From assembly GCA_000434555.1 (NCBI GenBank), contig FR880118.1:112032-176031 (forward strand): a DNA stretch of 64,000 nt, written 5' to 3'. Positions 27,230 through 35,978 of this stretch are shown here, one piece after another. A program made the position numbers and the translations under genes. The notes beneath the pieces are model-generated. The model did no database searches. It had not been told where the DNA came from and saw nothing but the letters and a program-made list of their open reading frames with translations. The stretch's first letter is position 1, and every line of letters starts with the position of its first letter. Source of the stretch: Clostridium sp. CAG:524. GTDB lineage: Bacteria > Bacillota_I > Bacilli_A > RF39 > UBA660.

Positions 27230-27860
27230 ATTCTACATTTATTTTTAATGAGTACCATGCTTTCCCCTCAGCATATTCACTATGTATAACTATAATATAT
27301 TCACCTTTTTCTAAATTAACTCTTATAGCTTTTTCATATTCTATATAGTCCAGTAATCTATTTAGTTTACCATTACTATACACTTCAACCTTACTTACTT
27401 TCATATCATTATTATGATATATTTTATCATTTCTTTTTACAGTTAAAGTCTCTTTATACTTCATATCAGTCGGACCAAGTGAATCAGAAGTAACACAAGA
27501 TTTTGTTAAACTATCATTACTATTCAAACTACACCAATTAAATGAACCTGTATTTGCTTTAACTCTTTTAGTCTTATTATTATTCATTATGTATAAACTA
27601 GTTGGTTTAACCTCTCTATAATAATCTAGACTATGAAAATTAGTTGGGAAAATATGTATTTCAGTTGTATCTTTATATCCACTTTCATAATCATCATCAA
27701 ATGTATGCCATTTAATTACTTTATAAAGAATCGCACTATATTCTCTAGTTCCACCATCTCTATATGTTTTCTTAATTGGTACTAAAAGTACAAATAAGAT
27801 ACCAATAATTAACAATATTACTTTAAAATTTAATTTGCTTTTTAAATTATTATTATCCAT
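27228..27860 (-). CDS. Membrane-anchored extracytoplasmic protein, unknown
   Basis: A 210-aa protein with one N-terminal membrane anchor (residues about 13-28, FKVILLIIGILFVLLVP) and a ~180-residue external domain rich in Y, T and D with a cysteine pair (FNWCSLNSNDSLTKSC). The C-terminal third has beta-sandwich-like repeats (LEKGEYIIVIHSE). It starts just after the ABC permease stop, so it may be an accessory part of that exporter. No family recognised. Confidence 0.6.
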   Translation of the reverse strand: MDNNNLKSKLNFKVILLIIGILFVLLVPIKKTYRDGGTREYSAILYKVIKWHTFDDDYESGYKDTTEIHIFPTNFHSLDYYREVKPTSLYIMNNNKTKRVKANTGSFNWCSLNSNDSLTKSCVTSDSLGPTDMKYKETLTVKRNDKIYHNNDMKVSKVEVYSNGKLNRLLDYIEYEKAIRVNLEKGEYIIVIHSEYAEGKAWYSLKINVE

Positions 27861-27861
27861 A

Positions 27862-29205
27862 TTATTTTTCCTTTAACGATTTAAATATTTTATTCCATAA
27901 TTTACTTGAAGAATAATTAAGTATTCCTGCCTTATATATTCTAAGTCCATATTTATAAAGTAATGCACATGTACCTGCAAGTAATCCTATAGAAATTATT
28001 AAATCTAATATACTCATTTCACCAAGTGTATAAAGTACTGGAGCAAGTATACCTGATATAAATGGTATAAATGCTGCTACTTTTATAAATATTGAACCTT
28101 GATAAACTGATGCAAATATTGCTAAATAATAACCTATCATAAGAAATATCATTACTGGTGTTTGTATTTGATTATAGTCTTCCATATTAGTTGTCATACT
28201 AGCAAGTACTCCAATAAATAATGAATAAGCAAAGAAACTAAGTAATATTAATATTATAAAGAATGGTATACCACTTACTAATCTTGTTGCGAGTTCACTT
28301 GATGTAAACATATTTATATACTCACTTATTTTTCCTACTTCAGAAGCACCTACTACACTTCCAACACCACTTGTACCTGTTGTTAAAAGTCTTATAACTA
28401 TACCTATTACTGAATATAAAATTAATAATATTCCTTGTAATATTGCAAATACATTCGCTGATATTAATTTAGACATAAAATGTACTTGTGGTGATACGCT
28501 TGATATAATAACTTCCATACTCTTGGTACTCTTTTCTTCATTAATTTCAGCACCTATCATTTGAACTATCAATAATATTAAGATAAAGAATGGTAATATA
28601 AATACTATTATTAATACTGTACCTATCATTTCTATTAATTCTTGATTATCATTCATATCTTCATTAAGATATATTCTATCTATTTCTACTGGATTATAAA
28701 TACTATTAAGTAATTCAGAACTGATATTTGCTTCTTTTAAAGCCATATTTGCTTTAGTAGTATTTAATGCATTTATGATATCTTGATATAACAGTTTATC
28801 TATTTTTTCATATGATATTACTTCAGCATCAAACATTTTATCAAGAGATACATTATTTACTTTTTTAATATTTATTATTACATCTTTTGTTTCATCTTTG
28901 ATAATATCCTCTTTAAGTTCATCAATAGATTTATCTGATGCTTTAATTTCAGTATTATAACTATCTAATATATCCTTATAACCACTATTTAATGTCGTTT
29001 CAAGTTCATTATAAATACCAACATTATCAATAACATATACATTTATTTTATCTTCAAAATCTCCTCCAAATAATTTAACAATTGAATCTAAATTTACAAG
29101 ACCAACTATTATTATAAGAAGAACTATATTTATTATTCTAAATGATTTAGTACATACTTTCTTTTTAATACTGTCTTTTGTCAAAAATCTAAACTTATTT
29201 TTCAT
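27862..29205 (-). CDS. ABC-2 type permease (NatB/YhaP-like)
   Basis: A 447-aa membrane protein with one N-terminal TM segment, a ~150-residue external domain and five to six TM segments in the C-terminal half, with the family's AEINEEKSTKSMEVIISSVSP before the TM cluster. This is the layout of NatB/YhaP sodium or peptide exporters. The start is the ATG with TAGGTG 6 nt upstream. It overlaps the ATPase gene and forms an exporter with it. The transported substrate is unknown. Confidence 0.85.
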   Translation of the reverse strand: MKNKFRFLTKDSIKKKVCTKSFRIINIVLLIIIVGLVNLDSIVKLFGGDFEDKINVYVIDNVGIYNELETTLNSGYKDILDSYNTEIKASDKSIDELKEDIIKDETKDVIINIKKVNNVSLDKMFDAEVISYEKIDKLLYQDIINALNTTKANMALKEANISSELLNSIYNPVEIDRIYLNEDMNDNQELIEMIGTVLIIVFILPFFILILLIVQMIGAEINEEKSTKSMEVIISSVSPQVHFMSKLISANVFAILQGILLILYSVIGIVIRLLTTGTSGVGSVVGASEVGKISEYINMFTSSELATRLVSGIPFFIILILLSFFAYSLFIGVLASMTTNMEDYNQIQTPVMIFLMIGYYLAIFASVYQGSIFIKVAAFIPFISGILAPVLYTLGEMSILDLIISIGLLAGTCALLYKYGLRIYKAGILNYSSSKLWNKIFKSLKEK

Positions 29206-30094
29206 ATGCTTCACCTACTTTACTTATAAATATTTCATTTAAAGTTGGTTCTTCAACTACAAATTTAGTTACATTATTACATTTAGATACTTTTTTAAAT
29301 ACACTTTCTACGTATTTTATATCAGATATTTTAATAGTGTATTCATTTTTATTAACTTCTATGTCTTCTACGCCATCTATTTTCTTAATATCATCTACAT
29401 CCAAATCAGCAATAACTTTTATATTTTTCTTTCTAAAATCTTCTTTTATTTTAGTAAGTTTTCCTTTTAAAACAGTATTACCATGAACAAGTATTATTAA
29501 TGAATCACAAAAGTATTCTATATGTTCCATCATATGTGAAGAGAATATTATCATAGTTTTTTGTTTTTTAAGTCTTAGTATTACTTTCTTAAACATTTCT
29601 ACGTTTATTGGATCTAATCCACTAAATGGTTCATCTAATATAAGTAATTTTGGTTCATGTAATATACTTATTATAAATTGTATTTTTTGTTGATTTCCCT
29701 TTGATAATTCTTTTATTTTTTTATTTTTATATTCTGTAATATTGAATTCTTCTAAATATTTATCTAGTCTTTTTTCTACTTCTTTTTCAGTAAGACCTTT
29801 TAGTACTCCATAATATATTGCCTGCTCTAAAACTGTCTTTGATGGAAGTAAACTTCTTTCTTCTGTTAAGAATCCAATTTCATCTGTAACACTATAATCT
29901 ATCTTTTTATCATTAAGTGTTATTTTACCTTCTGTTATATCAAGAAGACCCATTATCATTCTAAATGTTGTTGTTTTACCAGCACCATTAACACCAAGAA
30001 GTCCAAATATTTCTCCTTCATGTATTTCAAATGATAAATCATTTACTGCTCTAAAATCATCGTAATATTTTGTTACGTGTTCAAGTTTTAACAT
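29195..30094 (-). CDS. ABC transporter ATPase (NatA/YhaQ-like)
   Basis: A 299-aa nucleotide-binding subunit: Walker A LGVNGAGKTTT, Q-loop GFLTEERSL, signature LSKGNQQK, Walker B LLILDEPFSGLD and switch His in IIFSSHMMEHIE. The C-terminal ~75 residues are the regulatory extension typical of DrrA/NatA ATPases. It overlaps pduL upstream by 7 nt and the permease downstream. Confidence 0.93.
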   Translation of the reverse strand: MLKLEHVTKYYDDFRAVNDLSFEIHEGEIFGLLGVNGAGKTTTFRMIMGLLDITEGKITLNDKKIDYSVTDEIGFLTEERSLLPSKTVLEQAIYYGVLKGLTEKEVEKRLDKYLEEFNITEYKNKKIKELSKGNQQKIQFIISILHEPKLLILDEPFSGLDPINVEMFKKVILRLKKQKTMIIFSSHMMEHIEYFCDSLIILVHGNTVLKGKLTKIKEDFRKKNIKVIADLDVDDIKKIDGVEDIEVNKNEYTIKISDIKYVESVFKKVSKCNNVTKFVVEEPTLNEIFISKVGEAYEK

Positions 30095-30645
30095 ATTTCT
30101 ACCTCATCTCCTGTTTCTATATTAAGAGATTCTGCTACATCTTTATTAATATGCATTTCAAGTACACATGTTTCATCACTTTTAATATGTACGTCTTCAA
30201 TAATAAGACCACTATCTGTTTTAACTTTTACAATTTCATCATTAGAAACATTAAAATTAATTAAGTCTTCACTACTCATATGAATATGTGTATTAGAAAC
30301 AACAACCATACTTTTAGCTTCATACTCACCTTTTGGTCCAACAATAGTTAATGTTCCACTATTATTTAAGTCTCCACTTTTTCTAGTTGGCGCATTAATA
30401 CAAAAGTAATCATTATCCCTATCTAATAATTCAACTTGAGTATATTTTCTACAAGGTCCTATTATTCTTACATGTTCAAGTATTTTATCATCTTTTTTAA
30501 GAGTTACTGTTTCTTCACATGCATATTGTCCTTTTTGAATTAAATCTCTTTTTTTAGTAAGTTCATAATCTTTACCAAATAATACTTCCAATGCTTCATG
30601 TGTTAAATGTACATGATGATTAGATACCCCTATTTTAATTTTCAT
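30088..30645 (-). CDS. pduL: PduL-type phosphate acyltransferase
   Basis: A 185-aa enzyme with the two PduL zinc-binding His motifs, SNHHVHLTHE near the N-terminus and SNTHIHMSSED in the second half, and the family signatures GPCRKYTQVELL and APTRKSGDLNNSG. It converts acyl-CoA (acetyl- or propionyl-) and phosphate to acyl-phosphate and CoA. No microcompartment genes or encapsulation peptide are visible, so it is probably the cytosolic acetate-pathway phosphotransacetylase of an organism that may lack Pta. GGAGG precedes the ATG. Confidence 0.92.
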   Translation of the reverse strand: MKIKIGVSNHHVHLTHEALEVLFGKDYELTKKRDLIQKGQYACEETVTLKKDDKILEHVRIIGPCRKYTQVELLDRDNDYFCINAPTRKSGDLNNSGTLTIVGPKGEYEAKSMVVVSNTHIHMSSEDLINFNVSNDEIVKVKTDSGLIIEDVHIKSDETCVLEMHINKDVAESLNIETGDEVEIC

Positions 30646-30697
30646 TGTTAACCTCCACTTTCATTATAAATTATTTATAAACTTTTTTAAAGAGTTA

Positions 30698-30715
30698 TGC
30701 TATAATATTCATATG
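30698..30715 (+). promoter_or_regulatory. Extended -10 promoter of signal peptidase, likely leaderless
   Basis: TGCTATAAT ends 6 nt before the ATG at 30713, and there is no Shine-Dalgarno site. Transcription would start at or next to the A of the start codon. Confidence 0.5.
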
Positions 30716-31204
30716 AAAATATATATGAGAGTTATGAGAACAATTCAAGCTATTATTATAGTATCGTACATAATTATTTTAAGCGCGGTAGCTTTTACAT
30801 ATATAAATAAATATATCTATCATAAAGACTATGCTACTGTTCTTGATTATTCATACTTTCCTATATATGATGATGGTATGAGTCCAATTTATAAAACAGG
30901 TGATATTGCTCTTATATATACTAAAGATGGCACTTATAATATTGGCGATATTATATGCTATAAATATGGTAATAAATATGTAGTCAAAAAGATAGATAAT
31001 ATAGAAGGACTTAAATACACTACTAAAGGTAATAATGATAATCTAGTTCACAATATAAATTATGGCGCTATAGTTGGAAAAGCTAAATTCAGTTTAAAAT
31101 CAATGTACAAGATATTTAAAGTAATGATTAATCCATTTGTAATGGTCTCTATTCTTTTATTTAACTTTGCTATTACATATTTATATAAAACTAATAAAAA
31201 ATAA
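30713..31204 (+). CDS. Signal peptidase I-like protein (S26)
   Basis: A 163-aa protein with a TM segment at each end (about residues 10-30 and 140-158) and an external catalytic domain. The Ser motif is YDDGMSPIYKTGDIAL, and YVVKKID is where SipW-type enzymes have a His; the later YTTKGNNDN is the SipW-like box. A Lys in that place would resemble the classic S26A dyad, so catalysis is plausible. It would cleave signal peptides at the outer membrane face. Confidence 0.75.
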   Translation: MKIYMRVMRTIQAIIIVSYIIILSAVAFTYINKYIYHKDYATVLDYSYFPIYDDGMSPIYKTGDIALIYTKDGTYNIGDIICYKYGNKYVVKKIDNIEGLKYTTKGNNDNLVHNINYGAIVGKAKFSLKSMYKIFKVMINPFVMVSILLFNFAITYLYKTNKK

Positions 31205-31256
31205 TCACAATTACTTATTTTAATCATTAAATAATACTAGTAAAGGAGATGACTAT

Positions 31257-31592
31257 ATGAATGGTAGTTATTATCAAACACCAGTATTTATTAATGATAT
31301 AGAAAGAGATACTAATAATCCAATTATTGATAATTTTAATAATTCTAATGAGCCTATTGAACAAAGCTATATAGAAAACATTCTTAGAAACAATATTGGA
31401 AAAAAAGTAAGAGTGCATGCATCATTTTCAGATTCTGTTGAATGGAGAGATAGAATATTTGTAGGTTTAATTGAACACGCAGGACGTGATAACTTAATTA
31501 TCAATGACGTAGAAAATAATAAAAGTTATTTAATTCTAATGATATATGTTGACTTTGTAGAATTTGATGAAAAAATTACATATGCAAAATAG
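31257..31592 (+). CDS. gerQ: GerQ-like spore coat protein
   Basis: A 111-aa protein whose second half matches the GerQ family: EQSYIENILRNNIGKKVRVH, WRDRIFVGLIEHAGRDNLII and SYLILMIYVDFVEFDE. GerQ is a coat protein cross-linked by transglutaminase in Bacillus subtilis and needed for the cortex lytic enzyme in germination. The N-terminal glutamine/tyrosine-rich part is short here. AAAGGAG precedes the ATG. It lies near ung, as in Bacillus, where gerQ (ywdI) and ung (ywdG) are close neighbours. Confidence 0.8.
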   Translation: MNGSYYQTPVFINDIERDTNNPIIDNFNNSNEPIEQSYIENILRNNIGKKVRVHASFSDSVEWRDRIFVGLIEHAGRDNLIINDVENNKSYLILMIYVDFVEFDEKITYAK

Positions 31593-31644
31593 TCTTTTAA
31601 ATAACATCAATTTTTGATATAATATTACGTAGGATGTGATAATA

Positions 31645-32202
31645 ATGAATACATTAAATGTAATAGCATTAATACTTGTAATACTAATAGTTCTTGTAAT
31701 GTTAACTATTATATTATTTAAATATCATGCTGAAAAATTAAATAATATTAAAGATTTACTTGATGATAGTGAAAAAGAATGCATAGATGAACTTAAACGT
31801 AAAAATGAAATAATATCTAAAATGATAAAAGTTGCGACTAGTAAATTTAAATGTGAAAGTACTGCTTTTGATGAAGTTAAGGATTTAGAAATAGATAATT
31901 TAGATTCATTTAAAGATGAAAAGAAATTAATTAAGTGCTACGAAGAATTAGTTCATGTTATAGAAGATAATCCTAAATCTAAAGATCTTAAAACTTTAAA
32001 AGATTATGTTAAGAAATATGAAAATAATGATTTAAAAATAGTTTCTATTAGAACTTATTATAATAAATATACTTTACAATATAATAATATGATTAAAAAA
32101 TTTCCTTACAATATTATTTCTAAAATTAGGAAATTGAAAATTAGAAATATTATTGAAGGAAAAGAATTAGATATTAATTTTAATAATGATTTGGAAGTGT
32201 AA
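31645..32202 (+). CDS. LemA-like membrane protein
   Basis: A 185-aa protein with one N-terminal membrane segment (about residues 3-25) and a helical cytosolic or external domain. The end contains RTYYNKYTLQYNNMIKKFPYNIIS, close to the LemA hallmark (RRYYN...YN..I..FP.N). I use the internal ATG, because the upstream GTG overlaps the AGGA site. The 3' end overlaps ung on the other strand by 23 nt. The role of LemA-type proteins is unclear. Confidence 0.6.
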   Translation: MNTLNVIALILVILIVLVMLTIILFKYHAEKLNNIKDLLDDSEKECIDELKRKNEIISKMIKVATSKFKCESTAFDEVKDLEIDNLDSFKDEKKLIKCYEELVHVIEDNPKSKDLKTLKDYVKKYENNDLKIVSIRTYYNKYTLQYNNMIKKFPYNIISKIRKLKIRNIIEGKELDINFNNDLEV

Positions 32203-32851
32203 AATTCACTTCTTTTATATTGTGTGCTTTTAAAAAATTATTTGCTTTACTAAATGGTTTACTTCCAAAAAATCCGTTTCTAGCAGAAAAAGGACTTGGA
32301 TGAGTACTTTCTATTACAAGATGATTTTTATTTGTTATGAATGCTTTTTTAGCACGAGCAAAGTTACCCCACAATATAAATACTGTTGGTGTATTTCTTT
32401 CATTTAATAGTTTTATTATATGGTCTGTAAGTAGGTTCCATCCAAGGTCTTTATGTGATGCTGGCATATCTTTTCTAACTGTTAATACTGAGTTTAATAA
32501 AAGTACACCTTCTTTAGCCCATGGTGTTAAATCTCCACTACTATCATTCTTAATCCCTAAGTCATCATAAAGTTCTTTAAATATATTTTGTAAACTTGGT
32601 GGTAACTTTACACCTTCTTGTACACTAAAAGAAAGTCCATGTGCTTCACCTTCTCCATGATATGGATCTTGACCTAATATAACTATTTTAACATTATTAT
32701 ATGGTGTTAGTTTTAATGCATTAAATATATTGTTATATTCTGGATAACATGTATGTGTTTTATATTCTTCTTTTACAATATTCATAAATTTATGAAATCC
32801 TGGACTCTTCCATACAGGTTCTAAAACAGTATCCCAATCATTACCTATCAC
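32180..32851 (-). CDS. ung: Uracil-DNA glycosylase
   Basis: A ~223-aa family 1 UDG with the catalytic water-activating loop ILGQDPYHGEGEAHGLSFSV and the minor-groove loop STHPSPFSARNGFFG. It removes uracil from DNA at the start of base excision repair. I choose the GTG start (IGNDWD...) with AGGAAG 8 nt upstream; a GTG three codons earlier would abut that site. Confidence 0.96.
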   Translation of the reverse strand: MIGNDWDTVLEPVWKSPGFHKFMNIVKEEYKTHTCYPEYNNIFNALKLTPYNNVKIVILGQDPYHGEGEAHGLSFSVQEGVKLPPSLQNIFKELYDDLGIKNDSSGDLTPWAKEGVLLLNSVLTVRKDMPASHKDLGWNLLTDHIIKLLNERNTPTVFILWGNFARAKKAFITNKNHLVIESTHPSPFSARNGFFGSKPFSKANNFLKAHNIKEVNFTLPNHY

Positions 32852-32852
32852 A

Positions 32853-34028
32853 TTAATCACTTCCTAGTGACTTAATTATACTATAAGAATTAATTATAAT
32901 CATTATAAATATTAAATTATCTAAATATTTCCATATAAAGAAATTATTAATTATTATTCCAGATAGTGTTACAACTATAAATAGTAATTTAAATATATTA
33001 AGAATCAATTTAGATTTAGTTAAATATTCAATATTAGTTTTACCTATATAAAATCCACTTAATATAGTAGTAAATCCAAATAAGATAATAATTATTATTA
33101 AAAATAATGTTCCAATACTTCCATAAGTCGTATGAAATATATTATTTATAAGTAAATTATAATCATTTATGATAGGATTATTATAAATATATATTAATAT
33201 AAGAGAACTTATTAGAAGAGTCATTGTTATTGTTATAAAAAAAATTGACAATATTTGATATTTAATACTTATATTTATATCATTTTTATCAGTTGATGCG
33301 CTAAGAGATGTAGTACCTATCAATAATTCATTCATAAATATGCTTCTCTTTATACCAATAATCATACCGCATAATATCGATTTAATACTGAATATGTCTT
33401 TTAGATAAACTTCTATAGATGAAAACAATATATCATAATTACTAATAATTCCATAAAGACAAATAATTATAAAGAATAAACACATTATTGGTACTATCTT
33501 ATTCATAATATTTAATATTTCTTTTATTTTTAGATTAATTGTCACTAAAAGAATAATTAGAAAAACTATCAATATTAACTTTTTACTTATGTTAACATTT
33601 AATAATATCATATTACTTATTGTATTCATTTGTATCATTTGAAACATAAATGTGTAAATTAATAATAAAAGTATAAGTGATATAAAACTAAGTAACTTGT
33701 TTTTAACGATAAAGTTTGGCCCACCTATATAATCATTATTAAGTTTAACTCTATTTTTTCTTCCAAGATATGCTTCATAATAAATAATTGATGTGGTTAA
33801 AATAGAAAATAATATTATCCATATCACAGATGAAAATCCACCTATTATTATTGATGATGTAGTACCTATTATTGAACCTACTCCTACTTTAGTACCAAGT
33901 GTTAAATATAAAGATGTTTTATCATTTCTAAATAATTCTTTAATGTTAATTTTATAATTTTGAAACTTTAATTTTACTGATAAATAAACTGAAAAACAAA
34001 ATAAAAATATTATTAATATTGTCCACAT
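32853..34028 (-). CDS. AGCS-family sodium:amino-acid symporter, divergent
   Basis: A 391-aa protein with about ten TM segments. The early loop GTKVGVGSIIGTTSSIIIGG and EAYLGRKNR, then GGPNFIV, match the alanine/glycine:cation symporter family in reduced form (usual length about 450-480 aa). It is shorter and more divergent than typical members, so specificity is uncertain. It lies between rlmH and ung on the same strand. Confidence 0.65.
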   Translation of the reverse strand: MWTILIIFLFCFSVYLSVKLKFQNYKINIKELFRNDKTSLYLTLGTKVGVGSIIGTTSSIIIGGFSSVIWIILFSILTTSIIYYEAYLGRKNRVKLNNDYIGGPNFIVKNKLLSFISLILLLLIYTFMFQMIQMNTISNMILLNVNISKKLILIVFLIILLVTINLKIKEILNIMNKIVPIMCLFFIIICLYGIISNYDILFSSIEVYLKDIFSIKSILCGMIIGIKRSIFMNELLIGTTSLSASTDKNDINISIKYQILSIFFITITMTLLISSLILIYIYNNPIINDYNLLINNIFHTTYGSIGTLFLIIIIILFGFTTILSGFYIGKTNIEYLTKSKLILNIFKLLFIVVTLSGIIINNFFIWKYLDNLIFIMIIINSYSIIKSLGSD

Positions 34029-34051
34029 ACTAATAATATTTTATATTTATT

Positions 34052-34489
34052 TTATTTATGATAAGTTTCATTATTTATTATTTTGAAACTTCTATATATT
34101 TGTTCTAATAATATACCTCTAAATAATCCATGAGGAAATGTAAGGTGTGAAAATGATAATTTCATGTTACATTTATCTTTAACAATGTCTTTTATACCAT
34201 CACTTCCACCTATAATAAATGTAATAGTGCCATATCCATTTATAAATGTATTATTTATTAAATTAGATAATTCTACCGATGTATATTCTTTTCCATTTAT
34301 ATCCATACATATATTATAATCTTTATCGTTTAAATGACTTAATATTTCATTTGATTCACTATCTATACCTCTATCTTTAAGTTCTATTATTTCTATTTTA
34401 TGATATTTTGATATTCTAGTTTTATAATCATTTATTAAATGATTTAAATATTTTTCTTTTATTTTACCAACACATATTATTTTTATCAT
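34052..34489 (-). CDS. rlmH: 23S rRNA pseudouridine-1915 N3-methyltransferase
   Basis: The SPOUT methyltransferase RlmH: start MIKIICVGKIK, SAM-knot FIIGGSDGI, and the C-terminal LSFSHLTFPHGLFRGILLEQIYRSFKIINNETYHK region, whose conserved residues are all present. Length ~145 aa is typical. Its start overlaps or abuts the peptidase gene stop; an ATG 12 nt upstream (MVNN) is possible through translational coupling. Confidence 0.95.
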   Translation of the reverse strand: MIKIICVGKIKEKYLNHLINDYKTRISKYHKIEIIELKDRGIDSESNEILSHLNDKDYNICMDINGKEYTSVELSNLINNTFINGYGTITFIIGGSDGIKDIVKDKCNMKLSFSHLTFPHGLFRGILLEQIYRSFKIINNETYHK

Positions 34490-34490
34490 A

Positions 34491-35978
34491 TTATTTACCA
34501 TAACAAGGATAGGCAGTTTTATAGTATATTGAGAATGGATTTATATTGTTACCATTTTTAAATACTCTAAAGTCAAGGTGCACTCCTGTTGCTGAACCTG
34601 TACGTCCCATGATACCTATTAATTGTCCTTTTTCTACATGGTCACCAACTTTAACAAGTGATTTTGCTAAATGCATATATTGTGAAACATAATTATTAGC
34701 ATGTTCTATCTTAATATTATTACCTGCTCCTTGGTGATATCCATTATCATTAAATGCAGAAATAACTGTACCACTTTGTATAGCATATATATTTTTACTC
34801 TTAGTACCAGTTATATCAAGTGCTGCATGGAAATGATATTGTCCTCTTATTGGATGGTTTCTATATTGATAACATGAACTAATTCTATATGGCTTACTTG
34901 TTGGCCATACCCAATATGTAGAGTTACCAACATAATAAACACCTTTAGCTCCAGCGACTACTATTTTTTTAGTTGGCTCTGTTATAACATCTTCACTAAC
35001 CATTTGTGAATCTAAGATAACTCCATTTGATTCTTTAGTCGCATAAACTACTTTTGAAAGTCCATTTGAACCCTCTTGTTTAACATATGTTTCTTCTACT
35101 GATAATTTATTATCATATTGTATTTCAGTATCATATTCTACTTTTTGCATTTCTGTTTCAAATGATTCAACTATTATATTTGATACTGGTTCAATAGCTG
35201 CGACTGTTACTTCTTGTCCAACAGCTAGTAAAGCATTTTCACCTTTGATATCTGGATTTGCTACTAAAAAATCTTCTACACCAAGTTTATTATTATAAGC
35301 AATTGATTCAATTGTATCACTTGCTTTAACCTTATATGTTCCAGTTAAATTAGTAGTTCCAAATAAGAAATACATTTTTAAAGTATCTTTATCAGTTATT
35401 ATATTTTCTTCTGTAGAAATATATGTTTTCTTAATACTTAAATCACTCTCAAAATAAATATCAGTAATACTTCTACCCTCTTCATTACTATCTTTCTCAA
35501 CACCATTTAAATAATTATTATATTCATCTTCTTTTACAAATGATAATACAGTATTTTTAACAGCTTCATCAAGATCTTCTTTATGAAGTATATAAAACTT
35601 AGTCTTTTTATCGCCTTTTTTTACTGTTACTTCATATCCTTCTATTGTAAAAGGATCAATATCATTTATTTCATCATATATTTGTTCAGAAGTTTTAAGA
35701 TTAGTTTTATATGTTAAAATTTTCTCAACTTCAAGTCCTTCTGGAGGATATACTTTATCAACATTATATTTCTTTTTAATACCTTCTTGTTCTTTATCAA
35801 TTAAATTATAAAGATCATCTTTTGAATTGATTAATCCTATCTTTTGACCACCTAAATATACTTGATAGAATTCATTTATCTTATCTTTTTTAGGTTCAAA
35901 AGTAAGTGTCATATATATTACTAATAATGACACAAATAGTCCAAATATAATTTCAGATATTGATATTTTATTATTCAT
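34491..35978 (-). CDS. M23 peptidoglycan endopeptidase with LysM and G5-like domains
   Basis: A 495-aa exported protein: N-terminal signal anchor (about 6-26), unknown domain, LysM repeat near residues 215-260 (TYKVKASDTIESIAYNNKLG), G5-like domain near 265-345 and a C-terminal M23 domain. The zinc motif HFHAALDI (HxxxD) is normal, but the usual HxH motif reads GVHLDFRV, with Asp in place of the last zinc His. It may still bind zinc through Asp, or be a non-catalytic activator. The gene overlaps dnaB by 8 nt. Confidence 0.88.
   Translation of the reverse strand: MNNKISISEIIFGLFVSLLVIYMTLTFEPKKDKINEFYQVYLGGQKIGLINSKDDLYNLIDKEQEGIKKKYNVDKVYPPEGLEVEKILTYKTNLKTSEQIYDEINDIDPFTIEGYEVTVKKGDKKTKFYILHKEDLDEAVKNTVLSFVKEDEYNNYLNGVEKDSNEEGRSITDIYFESDLSIKKTYISTEENIITDKDTLKMYFLFGTTNLTGTYKVKASDTIESIAYNNKLGVEDFLVANPDIKGENALLAVGQEVTVAAIEPVSNIIVESFETEMQKVEYDTEIQYDNKLSVEETYVKQEGSNGLSKVVYATKESNGVILDSQMVSEDVITEPTKKIVVAGAKGVYYVGNSTYWVWPTSKPYRISSCYQYRNHPIRGQYHFHAALDITGTKSKNIYAIQSGTVISAFNDNGYHQGAGNNIKIEHANNYVSQYMHLAKSLVKVGDHVEKGQLIGIMGRTGSATGVHLDFRVFKNGNNINPFSIYYKTAYPCYGK

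Noticed and set aside
30088..30645. Microcompartment-associated PduL
   Set aside because: No shell protein genes nearby and no N-terminal encapsulation helix; the protein starts directly at the catalytic domain.
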